Origin: Plecoglossus altivelis
Taxonomy: Eukaryota; Chordata; Actinopteri; Osmeriformes; Plecoglossidae
Assembly: GCA_036571765.1 (NCBI GenBank)
Contig: BROE01000024.1
Location: forward strand, 4,698,862 to 4,762,861
Direction of reading: 5' to 3'
DNA length: 64,000 nt
The notes under the pieces are model-generated. The model did no database searches, was not told the origin of the DNA, and worked only from the letters and a program-made list of their open reading frames with translations. How positions within the stretch are numbered: position 1 is the first letter of the stretch; each line of letters opens with the position of its first letter. Shown here in pieces: positions 23,001-36,097 of the stretch. The position numbers and the translations under genes are program-made.

Positions 23001-26000
23001 AAGATGGAGGAACCGTCGTTAATACATCATGCTGGAGCACGTCATTGGTTCCTGGATGTTGTCACGCCAACCTTGAGCAAACTTGTCAGTTTGACTTATT
23101 TTAGTCTTGGATATTATACATATGCAGACTTTATTGCAAGTCGACCCGGTCATTGAAATGGGATCTGCACTTGTTCTATAAAATGTAAATGACTTGGATG
23201 AGGATTCCATATAGTCTTAAATGATTTTTTGGCGGGAGGAGGTGATGTAGAAAGATATTTCATCACATTTTGTGCAGTCTGGATTTCAAATAATTTCATA
23301 TTTTTGCAAAATGTATCTAATTTATTGAATAGAATGCTTAATAATTACGAAATGTATTTAACTTCTTTATTTTTTACACGCTAAATGCTGTATAGTGCTT
23401 CAGTAAATTTTTCCCTGTAAATGCTAGCTGGTAGAGACAGTTTTATTTATTCTGTGACATGAACAAGTACAATCTTAGCATTCATCTCCTCAGCTAGCTG
23501 GCTACCAATGGAGTTGTCAGCATGCTAGACACATCTCTTTTCAGTCAGTTGACATTAGAGGTCACAGGTGTACTGATGCTCCTCTGATTGCCTATCTCTG
23601 TGGCAACCACAGAGCAAGATGGTCGATAGGTCTGCGGATCTGTCATGGTATGATTGGTAAAAAGGCCCACAGTCCGTTTCCGGAAGGTCTAATACCTGAA
23701 TGCACACAGACACTAAACAGTTCTGAGCTCCAGTTTAGAGCTCCAGTTGAATCATTGTTGCATATATTTCTCCTTCGGAATTTGGATGACAGAATATAGA
23801 AATAATGTTGACAGGGGTGCAGTCATTTAATTGAAGTGTTTCATGTGGTGGCTCTGGTGTGCCGACTGATTGGCCACAGCAGGGTGAGTGTGACAGATGC
23901 TCCACAGAGGTGTCAGCCCAGGAGCAGGTATAGCGTACTGGGATCCAGATGGTGCTGCCACAACAGTCAGCAAGCTCTGCCATACCCTGGGGAGACAGAA
24001 ACACATCAACACATAAGTGTGGGCTGCGTTCATGAATGCCGAGGGTGCGCGTGGCCCGCAAACAGAACTGTTGTCGTGACAGTATAATATCGTAAACACT
24101 AACTGGCGATTCTTGAAAGCATGGCTGTTCATGGACACAGCACCATAGGCTACTTGGATTCGTTACATAATTTAGTCTGCATGGTACCTTCCTGTTTACA
24201 AGGCAGGAAATGGCTGTATTATTGGCTGCTGTTTGGAAGTGTCATTCTCAGTGCAGTGTTAGAATTATAATTACTGCCTCATGTTCATGCTGGCTAAAAG
24301 TTTCAAGACAGCTGAGAAGTTTGTGCTTCTTGCTGCTGAGTTAATAACCCTGGAATGTAACTAATTGAAAATGCAAATTCAGTTTATCAGGTCCACGTTT
24401 CATAATGAAAAGCAAACAGCATGTCATTTTCGTCCTTGCCATGGATGGATCGTTATAAATAGTTTTCTTAAAGTACTGTGAGAACTCCAGACCTTTTGAT
24501 ATAATTAGATTGATCCAGCAAAAGTGAATTTGGCAGTAGGTAATTGAATCCAATCAGACCTGTCATGTTAAAGCAGTCTAATGAGAAGCAATGTCTAAAA
24601 TGTCCACAAGATGGTACTGTATGGTTCCCTTTGGTTGGGAAATTCACTCTCAAGTGGTTCAATTAAAATAGTCTCCAGATACTCCTTTCCAACAGCTATT
24701 GTGTCTAGGCATTTGAATTGGTCAGCAGCACCCTATTCATGTGTGTGTGGGAGAGAGATGGCAGGCACAGCCAGGACTGAAGACACATTTGCAGCGTGTC
24801 CTTTGCTCAGTACAGCTGGGGTTTTCACTTTGACAGGCAGAAACTAAATATAATACACAATTGCTTGCCTGGCTTTGACAGGAATGGAGAGTTTGTGTTC
24901 TAGCTGTCTCAATGTACCTTTTAGAGGTGATGTGTTCCTTTTATTACACCACAAGTGTTGCTATGGGGACATAGCGTGACAATCTCCCATACAGCTCCTT
25001 GACTAAAATAATTTTGTGAAGCAATTTGTTTGGAAAGTTATACATGCTATAATCCCTTGTGATACAATTATCCCTGACCCTAATCACCAGGACAATACAG
25101 ACCTGTCTCAAACAAGCACACTTGAACAACAACTGTGGCAGCTCATTCCATTAAAAAAAAGAAGGTATTTCTGCAACAGAATCAACATGAACACAAATTG
25201 ATTGCCTATTTTGGAGTCCAGCCAACAAAAGACAAACGTGAGAGTTGGATCAAAACCAAAAAGCCAAACAAACCAGCAGTATGCGCAGCCCGGTTTTCAG
25301 TCTGCAAAAACCTACCAGAGCGTCACACAACCGCAAGCTGTTTGGCACAAAGAGAAAATAAATAGGTTTTACACTTGAGAAGATACGGAACCTGCCGTCA
25401 GTTTTTTTGGGGGTGGGTCAATAGAATCCAAGTCACGTTGCTTATATGCTGCTGGTTGAGTCACACCTTCAGATTGTGTGGCATGTGAGACACAGAGGGA
25501 GAATGGCTGAGGGCGGCTTTGAAGAGGTGTCTATGGATGTTAGTGAAGTGGAGAGAATAGCACTTCATGGTTTCACCTGTTTGGAAATGCACAGAGAATT
25601 GCCTATGCTCACAAACATCCTGAGCCCCACACCCACATAAGATCCAAACCCTAAGATACATTCACATTCCGTGGATGCATCATATCACAAGTCTCTGTCC
25701 GTCAGAGAAGAACTGACCAAGCGGGATTAAGACTAAAGATAGTTACTAAAGGTTTAGGATTTATTTGCCAAAATAAAGATTTGGAGCCATTTCAGATCTT
25801 TGTTAGACTCTCTGCGAAACAGTCGAGAGGAGCAAGAACGTGAAACTTTTAATTTAAATGACTTCAGAATTCTGTCTGAGACTCCACTGGAGCTCTGTCT
25901 CTACAGTCTTCTGGATGGAGGTGGACCCGGGGGCAAGTCTTCTAACAATCACAGACCATCTACAGGGCACATCTACAGGGGGCATGTGGGTGGGTAGTCC

Positions 26001-29000
26001 TTACCCCCGGGCAGGAGGAGAGATGATGATAAGAACACGGCTCACTTCAGCCAGAGGAAGTTAGATGGCCAGAGAAGAGAGGAAATTGGTTTTAAAAGAA
26101 GAGCACACGGAGGTTCAGAGAGGAGGATCAAAGACAACACCAGAGGTTCTGAGAGAAGAAAAATGAGGGAAAGGGAGAAGAGAATCTAAGATTACGTTTT
26201 TTTTGCGAATGAGCGCAAGATACTCAATACCAACCCCCCAAGAATACACAATACCAACCAAACTAAAACGTGAGGACTGGTTTGACATGCAAACTAATGT
26301 AATTTTTAGGTTGAATTTTCCACCGACTCCTAGACTGATATCTGGAGGACCCCTGAATAATCATCCACAAAAGCAATCCTAACCAGGTGCTCAACACACT
26401 ATTGAGTTTATAAATGAAAACATAGACCATCTGTTTCGGTTAGTCCAGAGATGCTTTGCACATTGTACAGCCTTATCAAGGTATCAAAATCCACATAATG
26501 GATTCCTTCCATATCCCTCCAGAGTTCACGGACAACACTTAGCATTCAGAGCACTCAGCCACACCTACACCCTGCAGGAGGAAGAGAGGAGGATTTCAAA
26601 CAGGTGAGCACACCCAAGGATATGAAACCAGAGTTGCTATCGACTCCCTCCACTGCGGATATCCGTCTGCAGTCAAGCCAGTCCAAGGCGGAGCCACAAC
26701 TGACTAACAAGTGGAGCAGTATCAAAGCTCCATTCTCTTGCATAGTACTGTGAGACACACACACAGGGTAGTCAACAGTTTGCAGTGACATACAATATGT
26801 AGCATAGCCTTTCAGAGGTGTTAAAGAAATTGCACAGATCTTCCATACTTCTACTGTAAGATCATAGGTAAAATGACTAACTGTGTAATTAGAGAAACTT
26901 CTGGCATGGTTTAACCTTGTGTGGGTAGGGGCACCACTGTGTTCTTCCTTAACTTCTGTTGGTTTTACCACGTTTCCATGCTCACTGGGATCACTGGAGA
27001 CTTCTGTGAGCTGAACTTTGTGTGAGGCAATGTATAATCTGTCCAGGTGATGAAAACTGAAAGTTTTTCGGCAATCTCCGAGTCTGTATGTGATGCATCG
27101 GTTTGTTCTCAGTAAATATCATACTTCAGTCTCAGTTTGTTGGTACTGTTTTGTTACAAAGAGGTTAGGGTGGATTCCAACCGTTGACATTCAGTGTTAC
27201 TGTTCCGAAGACAATGTTACCTTGATGGAGAGAATCGCCTTTTCTACATAGAAATAAACATTTTGACCTCCAGCATCAATAATTGCACCTAAAACCACTC
27301 AATCCCCGTCTCATAAAAAACATCCGGTTAAACAACCACCACAGTCGTTCAAGAGGATGACAGCACATTATTGATTGTGGCATAGGCCTTGATTTAAAAA
27401 GCCATTAAGGGAAACCTATATAATCGAGGCAGCCGTCTTCTTCTAACTCCCCTGGTTGTTTTCAGAACATCTCCGTCGTGCACCTTCCGATTAGACGCGC
27501 CCTGATCGCGCACCCAGCTGTTAGGTATGAAATTAAATTATGCATAGATATGAAATTCAAATCCAGCAGCCTCTTTGCATAATTCATGATTTATGAAGTC
27601 ATTGTGGTGCTATTGATGATGTGATTCGAGTTCTTATAGCTCCATTCAGGATCGATACCCGTTACATTTAGGATATCTTTATTGTTTTAATTACACTTGC
27701 TTGGCAGCTAATCATGCACAGACATACATACTGTATCTGGGAGGTTTTGCTGTATAGGTCGCCTCCTGTTATAGCTGACCTTTTGAAAGGTTACAGCCTT
27801 TCCTTTGACATTTTAGAAATAGCCCGTTTGCTTCACCAGACACGTCATCAGAAGGTGCTGCAACTCCAATTTCTTGGTAAATCTACAGAAGAGTGTAAAA
27901 TGTTGGGTTTGTTGTTCTAACTTATTGGCCTCCAAAGCCTCAGGTAATTAAAAGAAAAACATATAGTCCCATGTAAACATCCACACTGTAAAAGCCAGAA
28001 GGACTATATTTAATCAATCAAATGAAAGTATGATTTTTGACTCATATTTAAATTATAACATTTTCAGATGTATAATATTGTTCCTCGGAGCCCACCAGGT
28101 CAAGTCCGACTTTTAAAGCTTTTCTCTTCTCCATGGAGTATGGAGCAGAAGAGAAAGAGCTTCACTCCAGCTACAGTCGAGAGTGGAAAGGTTTACTGAT
28201 GAATAGAGGACTGTTGAGTAGTTGTCCGTTACATATATAGTCAGTCTACTGGAAATCAATGGCATCGCCGCAGGTGCTACATTCGTCCTCTATGGCCTTC
28301 CACGGATCTCCTCTTCCCAACTGTGGATGATCTTGAACAATATTGTCATAATATGTGAATTATTAATAACACACTGTCTGTAAGATATGGGCCACATCAT
28401 ACGGTTTGCAGGTTAAAAGTTGGCAATATATTAATCACAAAAAAAGGATGATATTGATCTTTTCTGTCTTCAAAACTCATCTTGACACTGTAAATAAGTA
28501 CCTATCCAAATTCAATTTCATGCTTCTCTGACTGAAAAATTAATCAAATGTAAATGTACACATCCAAACTAGATGAAAATCAACACTGGCATTTTGTACT
28601 CTCTTAAAATTATTTAATTTAAACCGGCTATTTTAGCGACTCAAAATCTCTGTAGATAAAATGTAACAAAGGTTTTACAGCGAGTCTTTGACGCGATTTT
28701 TAAAAACTGCCTGATATTCAAAGAAGCATCGTGCTGCCAGACAATCTCGGAACCTTGGAATCCACAGGACATCGCGGTATACGCCGACCGTGGCAGCCTA
28801 ATCAGAAAGACTGGCTCCCCCACACCTACCAAGTCACAGCGGGGTGGTTGGGAGGTTGCGGTTCAGACCTGCATGCTTTAAACACGAGTCCTTGTACATT
28901 TGGCTTGCACATCTGCAACCACCAATTCTATGTAGACGCTTCACATGAATGGAAAAAGCCATGAAAGTCAGTTTATTCTACGTCCAATCCGACACACAGT

Positions 29001-29487
29001 GAAACGTTCAACCAATGAGGACACCTACCATCGATCATTATTGTGATTCAGAAAAAATAAACCCAAACAAAAAAACATTACGTAAGTCTATTGAAAAAGT
29101 ATAGAGGATAAATAGCTGCATCTCATAAGCATTGAACCCTTGGTTAGTTTGTGACCCCTGACAAGCAACTTATATCACTGGAGGTTCAGTCAGACCAACT
29201 TCCTCTCACAGAGAATCAATCAACAGTGAGATATAGGCAGTCGCCAGGAAGAGGACAGATTTTGGCATGCAATGCTCTGGCTTGATAGACAAAGAGAAAG
29301 AGATCAATAGTCAATTTGATCGTGGAAAGGCAAACTGGATCCCAGAAAATTCATTTTCTTCTTCACTTCTGCTTCAGTGTGAGAGCTCAGGGAAGTATGA
29401 TGAACATTGATGACCACTGCCGTTAAGGGGAACATCATTCACTGGCCGGGCACTTGGTCATTAGAGATGAGGCATTTTGAGCCTGCT

Positions 29488-29534
29488 CCCCCCCCCCCCC
29501 CCCCCTCTCTCCTCTCTCTCTCTCTCTCTCTCTG
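29488..29534. repeat. Poly(C) run joined to (CT)n
   Basis: Eighteen consecutive C (29,488-29,505), then CT repeats to about 29,534. It lies in the rbis-ralyl intergenic region. Confidence 0.95.
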
Positions 29535-30112
29535 TTCTCTGTCTTGGTTGATGTGAAATCTATAGCTTTTTCATCTTAGAGCTGAGTTTGGAATGTAGTT
29601 CTTCATCCGTGAACATACTCTGAGTGGATGCATCAACACTCGTCCTTTTTAAACATAAAAAAATACACAGTTCCATTTTTATTAATTAAGGTTCTGGTAA
29701 ATGATGTGAACTGTGGATGCTGGCACACTTCCTAAAAGACCACTGCCCCCCCTCCTCTCCCCCCCTCTCCCTGGATTCATAATTATAATGTGATTGATTC
29801 TGATCTCCCATATGTTGTCAGACTCCCATTGAGTTGCATATTAGCCTGTCTTGATAATGAGTCTGTCCTCATAGAGTTATCAACTGGTGATAGTTCATAG
29901 GACAGGGTTATCTGTGGAACGCTGCAGGGCTCTGCCCTTAGTCTGGCATGCCAGATTCTTGTCCTCATTCAGTGTCCAGACCGATCGGAACACCTAGACT
30001 GATGTGTTCGATTACACGTCCAAGATCTTTGAGAGGAAACATGCTCCCTTTTCTAAAAGGAGATCATTCATGTCATGGTATAACGGTGCTCAATTTGGAG
30101 CGACAGCTTGTC

Positions 30113-30272
30113 TTTCTGTCGCTCCTCTTCTCTCCTCTTCTCTCCCCTCTCCTCTTCTATGCTCTCTTCTCCTTTCCCTCTCCTCTCCTCTACCTTCTCC
30201 TCTCCCCTCTTCTCCCCTCTCCTCTTCCCTCCCCTCTCCTCTTCCCTCTCCTCTCCTCTCTTCTCCACTATG
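30113..30272. repeat. Polypyrimidine TCTCC/TCTTCTC minisatellite
   Basis: About 160 bases almost entirely C and T on the plus strand, built from irregular CTCCTCTTCTC and CCCCTCTCCTC words. Confidence 0.93.
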
Positions 30273-32769
30273 CTCTTGTCTCATTGTCCTTGTGCAATTT
30301 CCTCTACTTTCATGTTCTCAATGTTCTTCTTTCTTGCATCACATCCTCTTGTGAATGTACACAATGACTTAACTGAGTGTGTTAAACAGTGCTGTGACTC
30401 CTATGTGCTTCTATGAGCTTAGAAGCTACATATGTAACCAATATCTTTTTGTCACACTTACTCTCATTGATTCAGTATACTTAGTACACAGTACACAGAC
30501 GGAGCTGTCATTAAACATGGCTTAAATTGAGCCTCCCCACAGGTTTTATTTTGGATTAATGAGTCATTCCCTGGATTGATTGATAGAAACCTATATTCTT
30601 ACCGTCTGGACTCAGTCTGGACTCAGAATATAATACCCTGATTACTTCCTATCACATAGGTCACAGGAATACATCCACACCACAGGTCCATTCTCTCCCA
30701 TCTCTGTCAAGATAAACATCTAATCACCTTTCCATGCAGCGCCATCACCCCCCACAATCCATTATCCATTACCCTGATGTTATTCATCACAGTGGCATAG
30801 TTGATATGTTATATTATCTGCTGATGGATATTCCTGTGCTATCTTGATGACTTTCACAGAGACTCATCCCCAAGGCGAGGATGGTTCACTTCAGCCACTC
30901 AGTCAATGGAATTTTCTGTTGTTCTCTATTTGCATGAAAATAACCCTGAATCTGGAGTAATGCTGTCATGTTCAATGTGATGTTCAAATGTATCAATCTG
31001 TATCCATTATTGATGCTATGTGTGATGCTTCAAATCTGTGTGGCAATGTTCATTGATACAATTGAAAGAATGCCGTCATTTTATAACTGTAATAAGTGCT
31101 TAATAAGTAAGATTCTATAAGTAAGATTATATAGTAATTATATAGTTATCTTACTGTTGTTAATACACTCTATTTACTGATAAGCGACATCAGGCACTAA
31201 TATCTCAATAACTAAGCGATCAATAACCAACCTGCAATCCACACTGCTACTTTAACTTCCAATGTAACTTACTGTCATTGCAATTTGTCACTCTAATGTT
31301 CTCAAATATTCAGATAATGACATTCTGCCCTTGACAGATAGGAAATCAGGTCACTTTATTCTACAGTGCTGCCTGACTCACAACATTGGTAACACACACA
31401 CAGTCATTTAAATATTTTTCAAATCAGACCATGGAAATATGCACATCATGCACCCCTGAGCTAATATAATATAAATGTTAATGAAGATTTGTGCAGTCAG
31501 TCGGGTAGATGAACATTTGCAATATTGCAAATCCTCAACAACTTTTTGGGGATATGAAATTGGATATTGGCATAAAAATAGTTTCCTTCTGAGTTGAATG
31601 TTTTCCTAAAAGTTGGCATGTCTGGAAAGATAAATATATTTGATAAAGGATAATTATTTAGGGAAAATGGAGAATGAGAAATGTTATCTCAATAGCCTGC
31701 TTGCAGTGTTGGTTGGCTGTCCTCTACCCCCCACCCCTACCCCCGTAAACCACACATTTGTCATTAAGAATCATTTTAAAATGATCATCATTTGGTAAAT
31801 ACGTATGCAAGCACAAACAAACAAGACTCCACTGATAAGCTCCCCCCCAAAAAACAACAAAAAAACAACATAATTGATTGGCTCAATTATTTAAACGTTG
31901 GCAGACAAGCTGACATTTATGGATTCAATCAGCCGCCTTATTTTAATTGGTTTCAGTGATTTTAATGAGTTACAGCTTGACCGGTTTGACTGATTGAGAG
32001 ATTACAAAAGGGCACCTGTTCAGCAGTCTCTTACTCACTGAGCCCATCCTTACACACAGAAATAGACATGTTTAACAGTGAGTATTTTATCATCTACATT
32101 CAACCATCAACCTGGGCAATTCAAAGGGTCTTTTATCCAGCCTAAAACCAACACCCCTTCATGAGAAGTCATTACAGAGGGTGAATAGTTTAATATGGGT
32201 TAACTTAAAACAGCTGGGGGCTTTCAAGCTAAGGATTGGTGTACAGATGTAATACAACTGACTAATTATCTGTGACATTGAAGTTGGCCCTTGTCAACCT
32301 TGGTACATTACCTTTTACTGTTGATAAATTGAGTCTTAAATTAACCACCTGCTGCTACTTCACCTTTCCAGAGCTCTTCATTGAGGGGGATGACAGCACC
32401 TTTCAAGGACAGCCACCTTCATTCGCAGGAGAGAATCTTTCCCTGATTGGACTGTGCTCTGTACCAATACAAGGCCGTTTGATGTGGTTCCATCTCTGCG
32501 CCACTCGCATCTTTCAGCTCTGTCATGTATTAGGATTCAAGAGATTTCATTCAGCTGTCACAAGTAGAATAGTGAGCCAGGTAAACACTTTTGAACTCTT
32601 GGCTGCTGCTAGAAATTTGAATCAAACCAGGACAGCCTGATCAGGATACAAGGCCATCACTGCTTCTGTCTTCTTGCTGCTGTCTACTGTATTTTACACA
32701 AATGGATCCCTTGTTTGCTATTGAGCCTCAATAACACTCCAATGGCCACAGTAAATGAGACCATGACTT

Positions 32770-34845
32770 CTAGACAGTTTTAAAATCAATATTTATTTGC
32801 AAAACAAAATGTAATTAAAACTAGCGATTGCTTAATTGCATAACACAAATAAGTCTTATTGACTGAAAAGATGTTACAAATGTAACTGTACATTACATTG
32901 TAGTATTTTGTTCTATGCAATGGGGCCTACAGCCATACAAGTTGCAAACATACACTGTACATAGAATGAACATACAGAAACAACAAACATGCCTTTGATA
33001 AAAAATATTTGTTTTTACAAAAATGTACATTTCTATACAACATTTTTTTCCATGTCACATCCCTTCCATCCTGCTTAATCTCCCCATCCATTTAATAAAC
33101 ATTGTTTATTTTTCTCCTTCAGAGCACATGAGGTCAATTGCAACATTGACAAGTATCGTATCACTGCAGGGGTCCTCTTCACCTGCACAACACTGTTTCT
33201 GTACTCTAGTAAATATGCAGATGGCAAAACATGACATCCCCATGTCTTCGGTTGCAAGGGATATTTACAGGGTGCAACAACACATTGATAAAATAAAGTT
33301 AGTTTCCAAAGTAAATGCAAGTAAACCCATGTGATGAGGCTTGCTACAAACGTTCTATATGAAAAACATATGTTTTTGTAACATAAGGTTGGCTTTGAGT
33401 CAGATTCCAAGCTGCACTCCAGAGTCTGTGTTGAACAGACCTCTAGAAAGGCAACCTCTCTTTCTTGATTTTGCAAATACAAAACACCTCATTACAACTC
33501 TATAGCTATTTAAACGGTCCGTCTTCACTCTGTATATTGCAGTGCGGGTATGGCAATCGTAATTGCAACAATTTGGGGAAAATGCGACTCACCACAATCT
33601 TCACAGCTTTTTATCTTCTTAAACAGGCTGACAACAGAAGGAACACATAGGACACAGTACTGCAGAAAGATTTGGCAAAAATATGTTCACTGTCAACATT
33701 GAACTTTTCTTTTTGAGCGACCTGTTGAATTCGATGACGTGACATTAACAATCAACAAACCAGTGTAATAATACCTAAAAGCAGAATATACATTTTCTGG
33801 GTACCGCAGGATGAACGTGATACAGCTTCATGTCACAAGTCATAACGTAAATAGTTTACTGGGTGCAATTGTGTCAAACATTCAATCAAGAATATAGGAA
33901 GAATGATTCTATTTGTAATAACGGGTGACGGAGTATTAAACGGTCCAACGTTGCCACGCCTTATCTGTTCGTTTGAAAAGGTTTCGGAATGCTCAGCTTA
34001 CTTGGTGCAGAGCAACGGGGAAAAAAAGTCGAAGAATTGCATCTCCTTAAAGGAAAGGTCAAGTCAGTGTGAAGGAAGGTGGGTAGCGCCTCTTTGAGAA
34101 TGTTGCATGCTGGGATGCCAAGCCTGCACAGAGACGAGTGAGGAGAGACACCAGGCTCTGCTCCTTGGCATGGAGCCCATGCAGTATTCGACAGGGCACC
34201 ACAGGGGGGCTCGCTCTGCATTAGACATTTGGCAGGAGGTTGAAACACTTGATAGAACACCTCCTACAGGGTGAACATGCGATAAATGGATAAGCTGCTG
34301 AAGTTATGCTAACAGCTATACTGTAGCTTATGGATGACTACAAGACCCCAAACAGCCAAGAGAGCTTTTTTCTCCATTTGGGAAAAATCCTTTTTAAAAT
34401 GTCACTTTGTATACATCAAGCTAAGATGTCAGGATAATTTGCGTGTCAATGGTGTAGGATTCATGATTCTGTACAGAACGTGAGTTACAGACAAAACATT
34501 AGGTAAACAGCATATACTAAACGAACACTTGAAATAGATAATGGTAACTGTTATAAACATTGAGAATCATTTCACCACTTTAAATGGAATAAAACCTTCA
34601 AATCAATAATCAGTCTGTGCTATGTTCTCGCACAAAATCAACTAAAAATGGATTTAGCTTGGCTGTTTAAAAGGGACTGGGAGCATTTGACCTTGTTGGC
34701 TGCTTCACTGGGCATCTGAATACATGTTATCTTTGACACAGAAAGAGGAAAAGGAAGATCTGCTTCCCACTGCAAAAATACATGTTTACTCCTCATTCTA
34801 TGTTGATCCAGGACAGTAAAGGTTGAGAGGGAGCGGTTCCTCTTC
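32770..34845 (-). other. ralyl: Probable ralyl 3' UTR terminal exon
   Basis: A strong acceptor (a T-rich tract ending TTTTTTTTCAG) lies at 34,846-34,856 on the minus strand, downstream of the exon 7 donor. The sequence beyond is AT-rich and has no other splice-supported coding exon. Minus-strand AATAAA hexamers occur at 33,105-33,110 and 32,792-32,797. The 5' edge is supported by the acceptor; the 3' end is a guess from the last hexamer. Confidence 0.45.
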
Positions 34846-35325
34846 CTGAAAAAAAACAAAAAAAACAGTCCAAATTGTTTTTACAGGTCTCAGAAATAAA
34901 AACTAGAAAAGGGTGAACTGTATCACTTTCTCTACCGCCATCTCCACGATTCATAGTCCTGCTAATCGGAAGATTACACATCGTTAAGTGTTTACCCAGA
35001 GTGAAATCTCCTGAGAAATATTTGGGTGCTGGGAAGGAGTCCAAACACTTCAATGTGTTCACATTTTTATCTCGGAAACTTTAGAACTGCGATTTCCCAT
35101 TTCTAGATGCGCTGATGAAAACCGCATGGGATTGCCAGGTTTCTAAAAAGCATGCCATGGAAGGTTATGCAGCTCATGGTTGGGCTGGCGGTAAGTGGCA
35201 AAACATATGGAAAGAAAATAGGAAATCACAGTGGAACATATGGCTGCTTTATATGTGTATGAGCAGGGTAGAACTGAGACACCAGATGCATGGACAAGCA
35301 GAAGGCGGAGAGAGGGTGGGGGAGA

Positions 35326-35410
35326 GAGACAGGCAGAGATGGGGAGCGAAACAGAAAGAGAGAGACAGACAGAGAGATAGAGAGAGAGAGCAAGAGAGAG
35401 ATAGAGATGG
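35326..35410. repeat. (GA)n-rich tract
   Basis: Degenerate GAGAGA/CAGAGA repeats on the plus strand within a ralyl intron between the last coding exon and the 3' UTR exon. Confidence 0.9.
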
Positions 35411-36058
35411 GGGGTGGGGTGGCACCAGGATATGGTGGGTTGTACTACGAGAACATTTTGTCCTGCCCTTTAAAAGCTCATAAAGCCTCCAAGTCAGTGG
35501 GGCCCCACACATTTAATGACCAAACATCACTAATACAAACAGAGAAAATCATGTCTAGGTTCTGCTTTGCCTCCGAGAGGGCTTCTGTGTTAATGTCGCA
35601 TCATCAGAACCTAAATCATAAATCCCCAGAAGTGGCCCCAGCCTCATCCTCAGGCCTACTGATGATGTCTCTGGATCATTACTCCCCCTCCTCCACAGAC
35701 TGATGCGGGAGAAGCAGGGAAACACAGCCTTGCCATTCATGGCCACTTCCACACTATTTAATTAGATGGATGTTGTTTATAGGCAGTTCTAGGCCATTGG
35801 AGCACTATTACCGCTCTCTCTTTCAAAACCGGCATTATCTGCCCTTCACTGGAGTTAGCCTGAGAAAAGTCACAGAGCTTATGAGTTAGGGTATGATTAA
35901 TTCATGCTAGACAGGGGTGAAGAGGCAGTCCAGTGGGTCTGGCATTAAAGTCCGCCACGAACTGCCTGGAAAAGCCTTCCAATCACAGTGGCTGACCAAG
36001 CAATCAGGCACGAACAGCGAGCTTGTACAGTGTAATCAGTAAGCTTCTAAACTCTTAC

Positions 36059-36097
36059 CTGTTCTCAGTTGTCAATATCTGATACGTGGTTCTCCAT
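36059..36097 (-). CDS. ralyl: ralyl exon 7, last coding microexon
   Basis: 39 nt after acceptor CCGTTTCAG. In phase 0 with exon 6 it encodes MENHVSDIDN and TGA (36,065-36,067), then six bases of 3' UTR before a strong donor GTAAGAG. The phase match and splice signals support it. No transcript evidence is available here, and I am unsure of the exact mammalian C-terminus. Confidence 0.65.

Larger units (their letters stand above)
23001..32769. other. Intergenic region between the 3' ends of rbis and ralyl
   Basis: No recognisable exon on either strand. The two genes converge here. The first few hundred bases are rbis 3' UTR. The region holds the polypyrimidine arrays near 29.5 and 30.2 kb and AT-rich homeodomain-like stretches near 27.5 and 31.9 kb. 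Confidence 0.6.

Noticed and set aside
29948..30416. Several overlapping frames rich in Ser, Pro and Leu
   Set aside because: Translations of the polypyrimidine tract; composition artefacts.
33075..33482. 135-codon minus-strand frame
   Set aside because: It lies within the probable ralyl 3' UTR, shows no recognisable domain and has no splice support; expected by chance.
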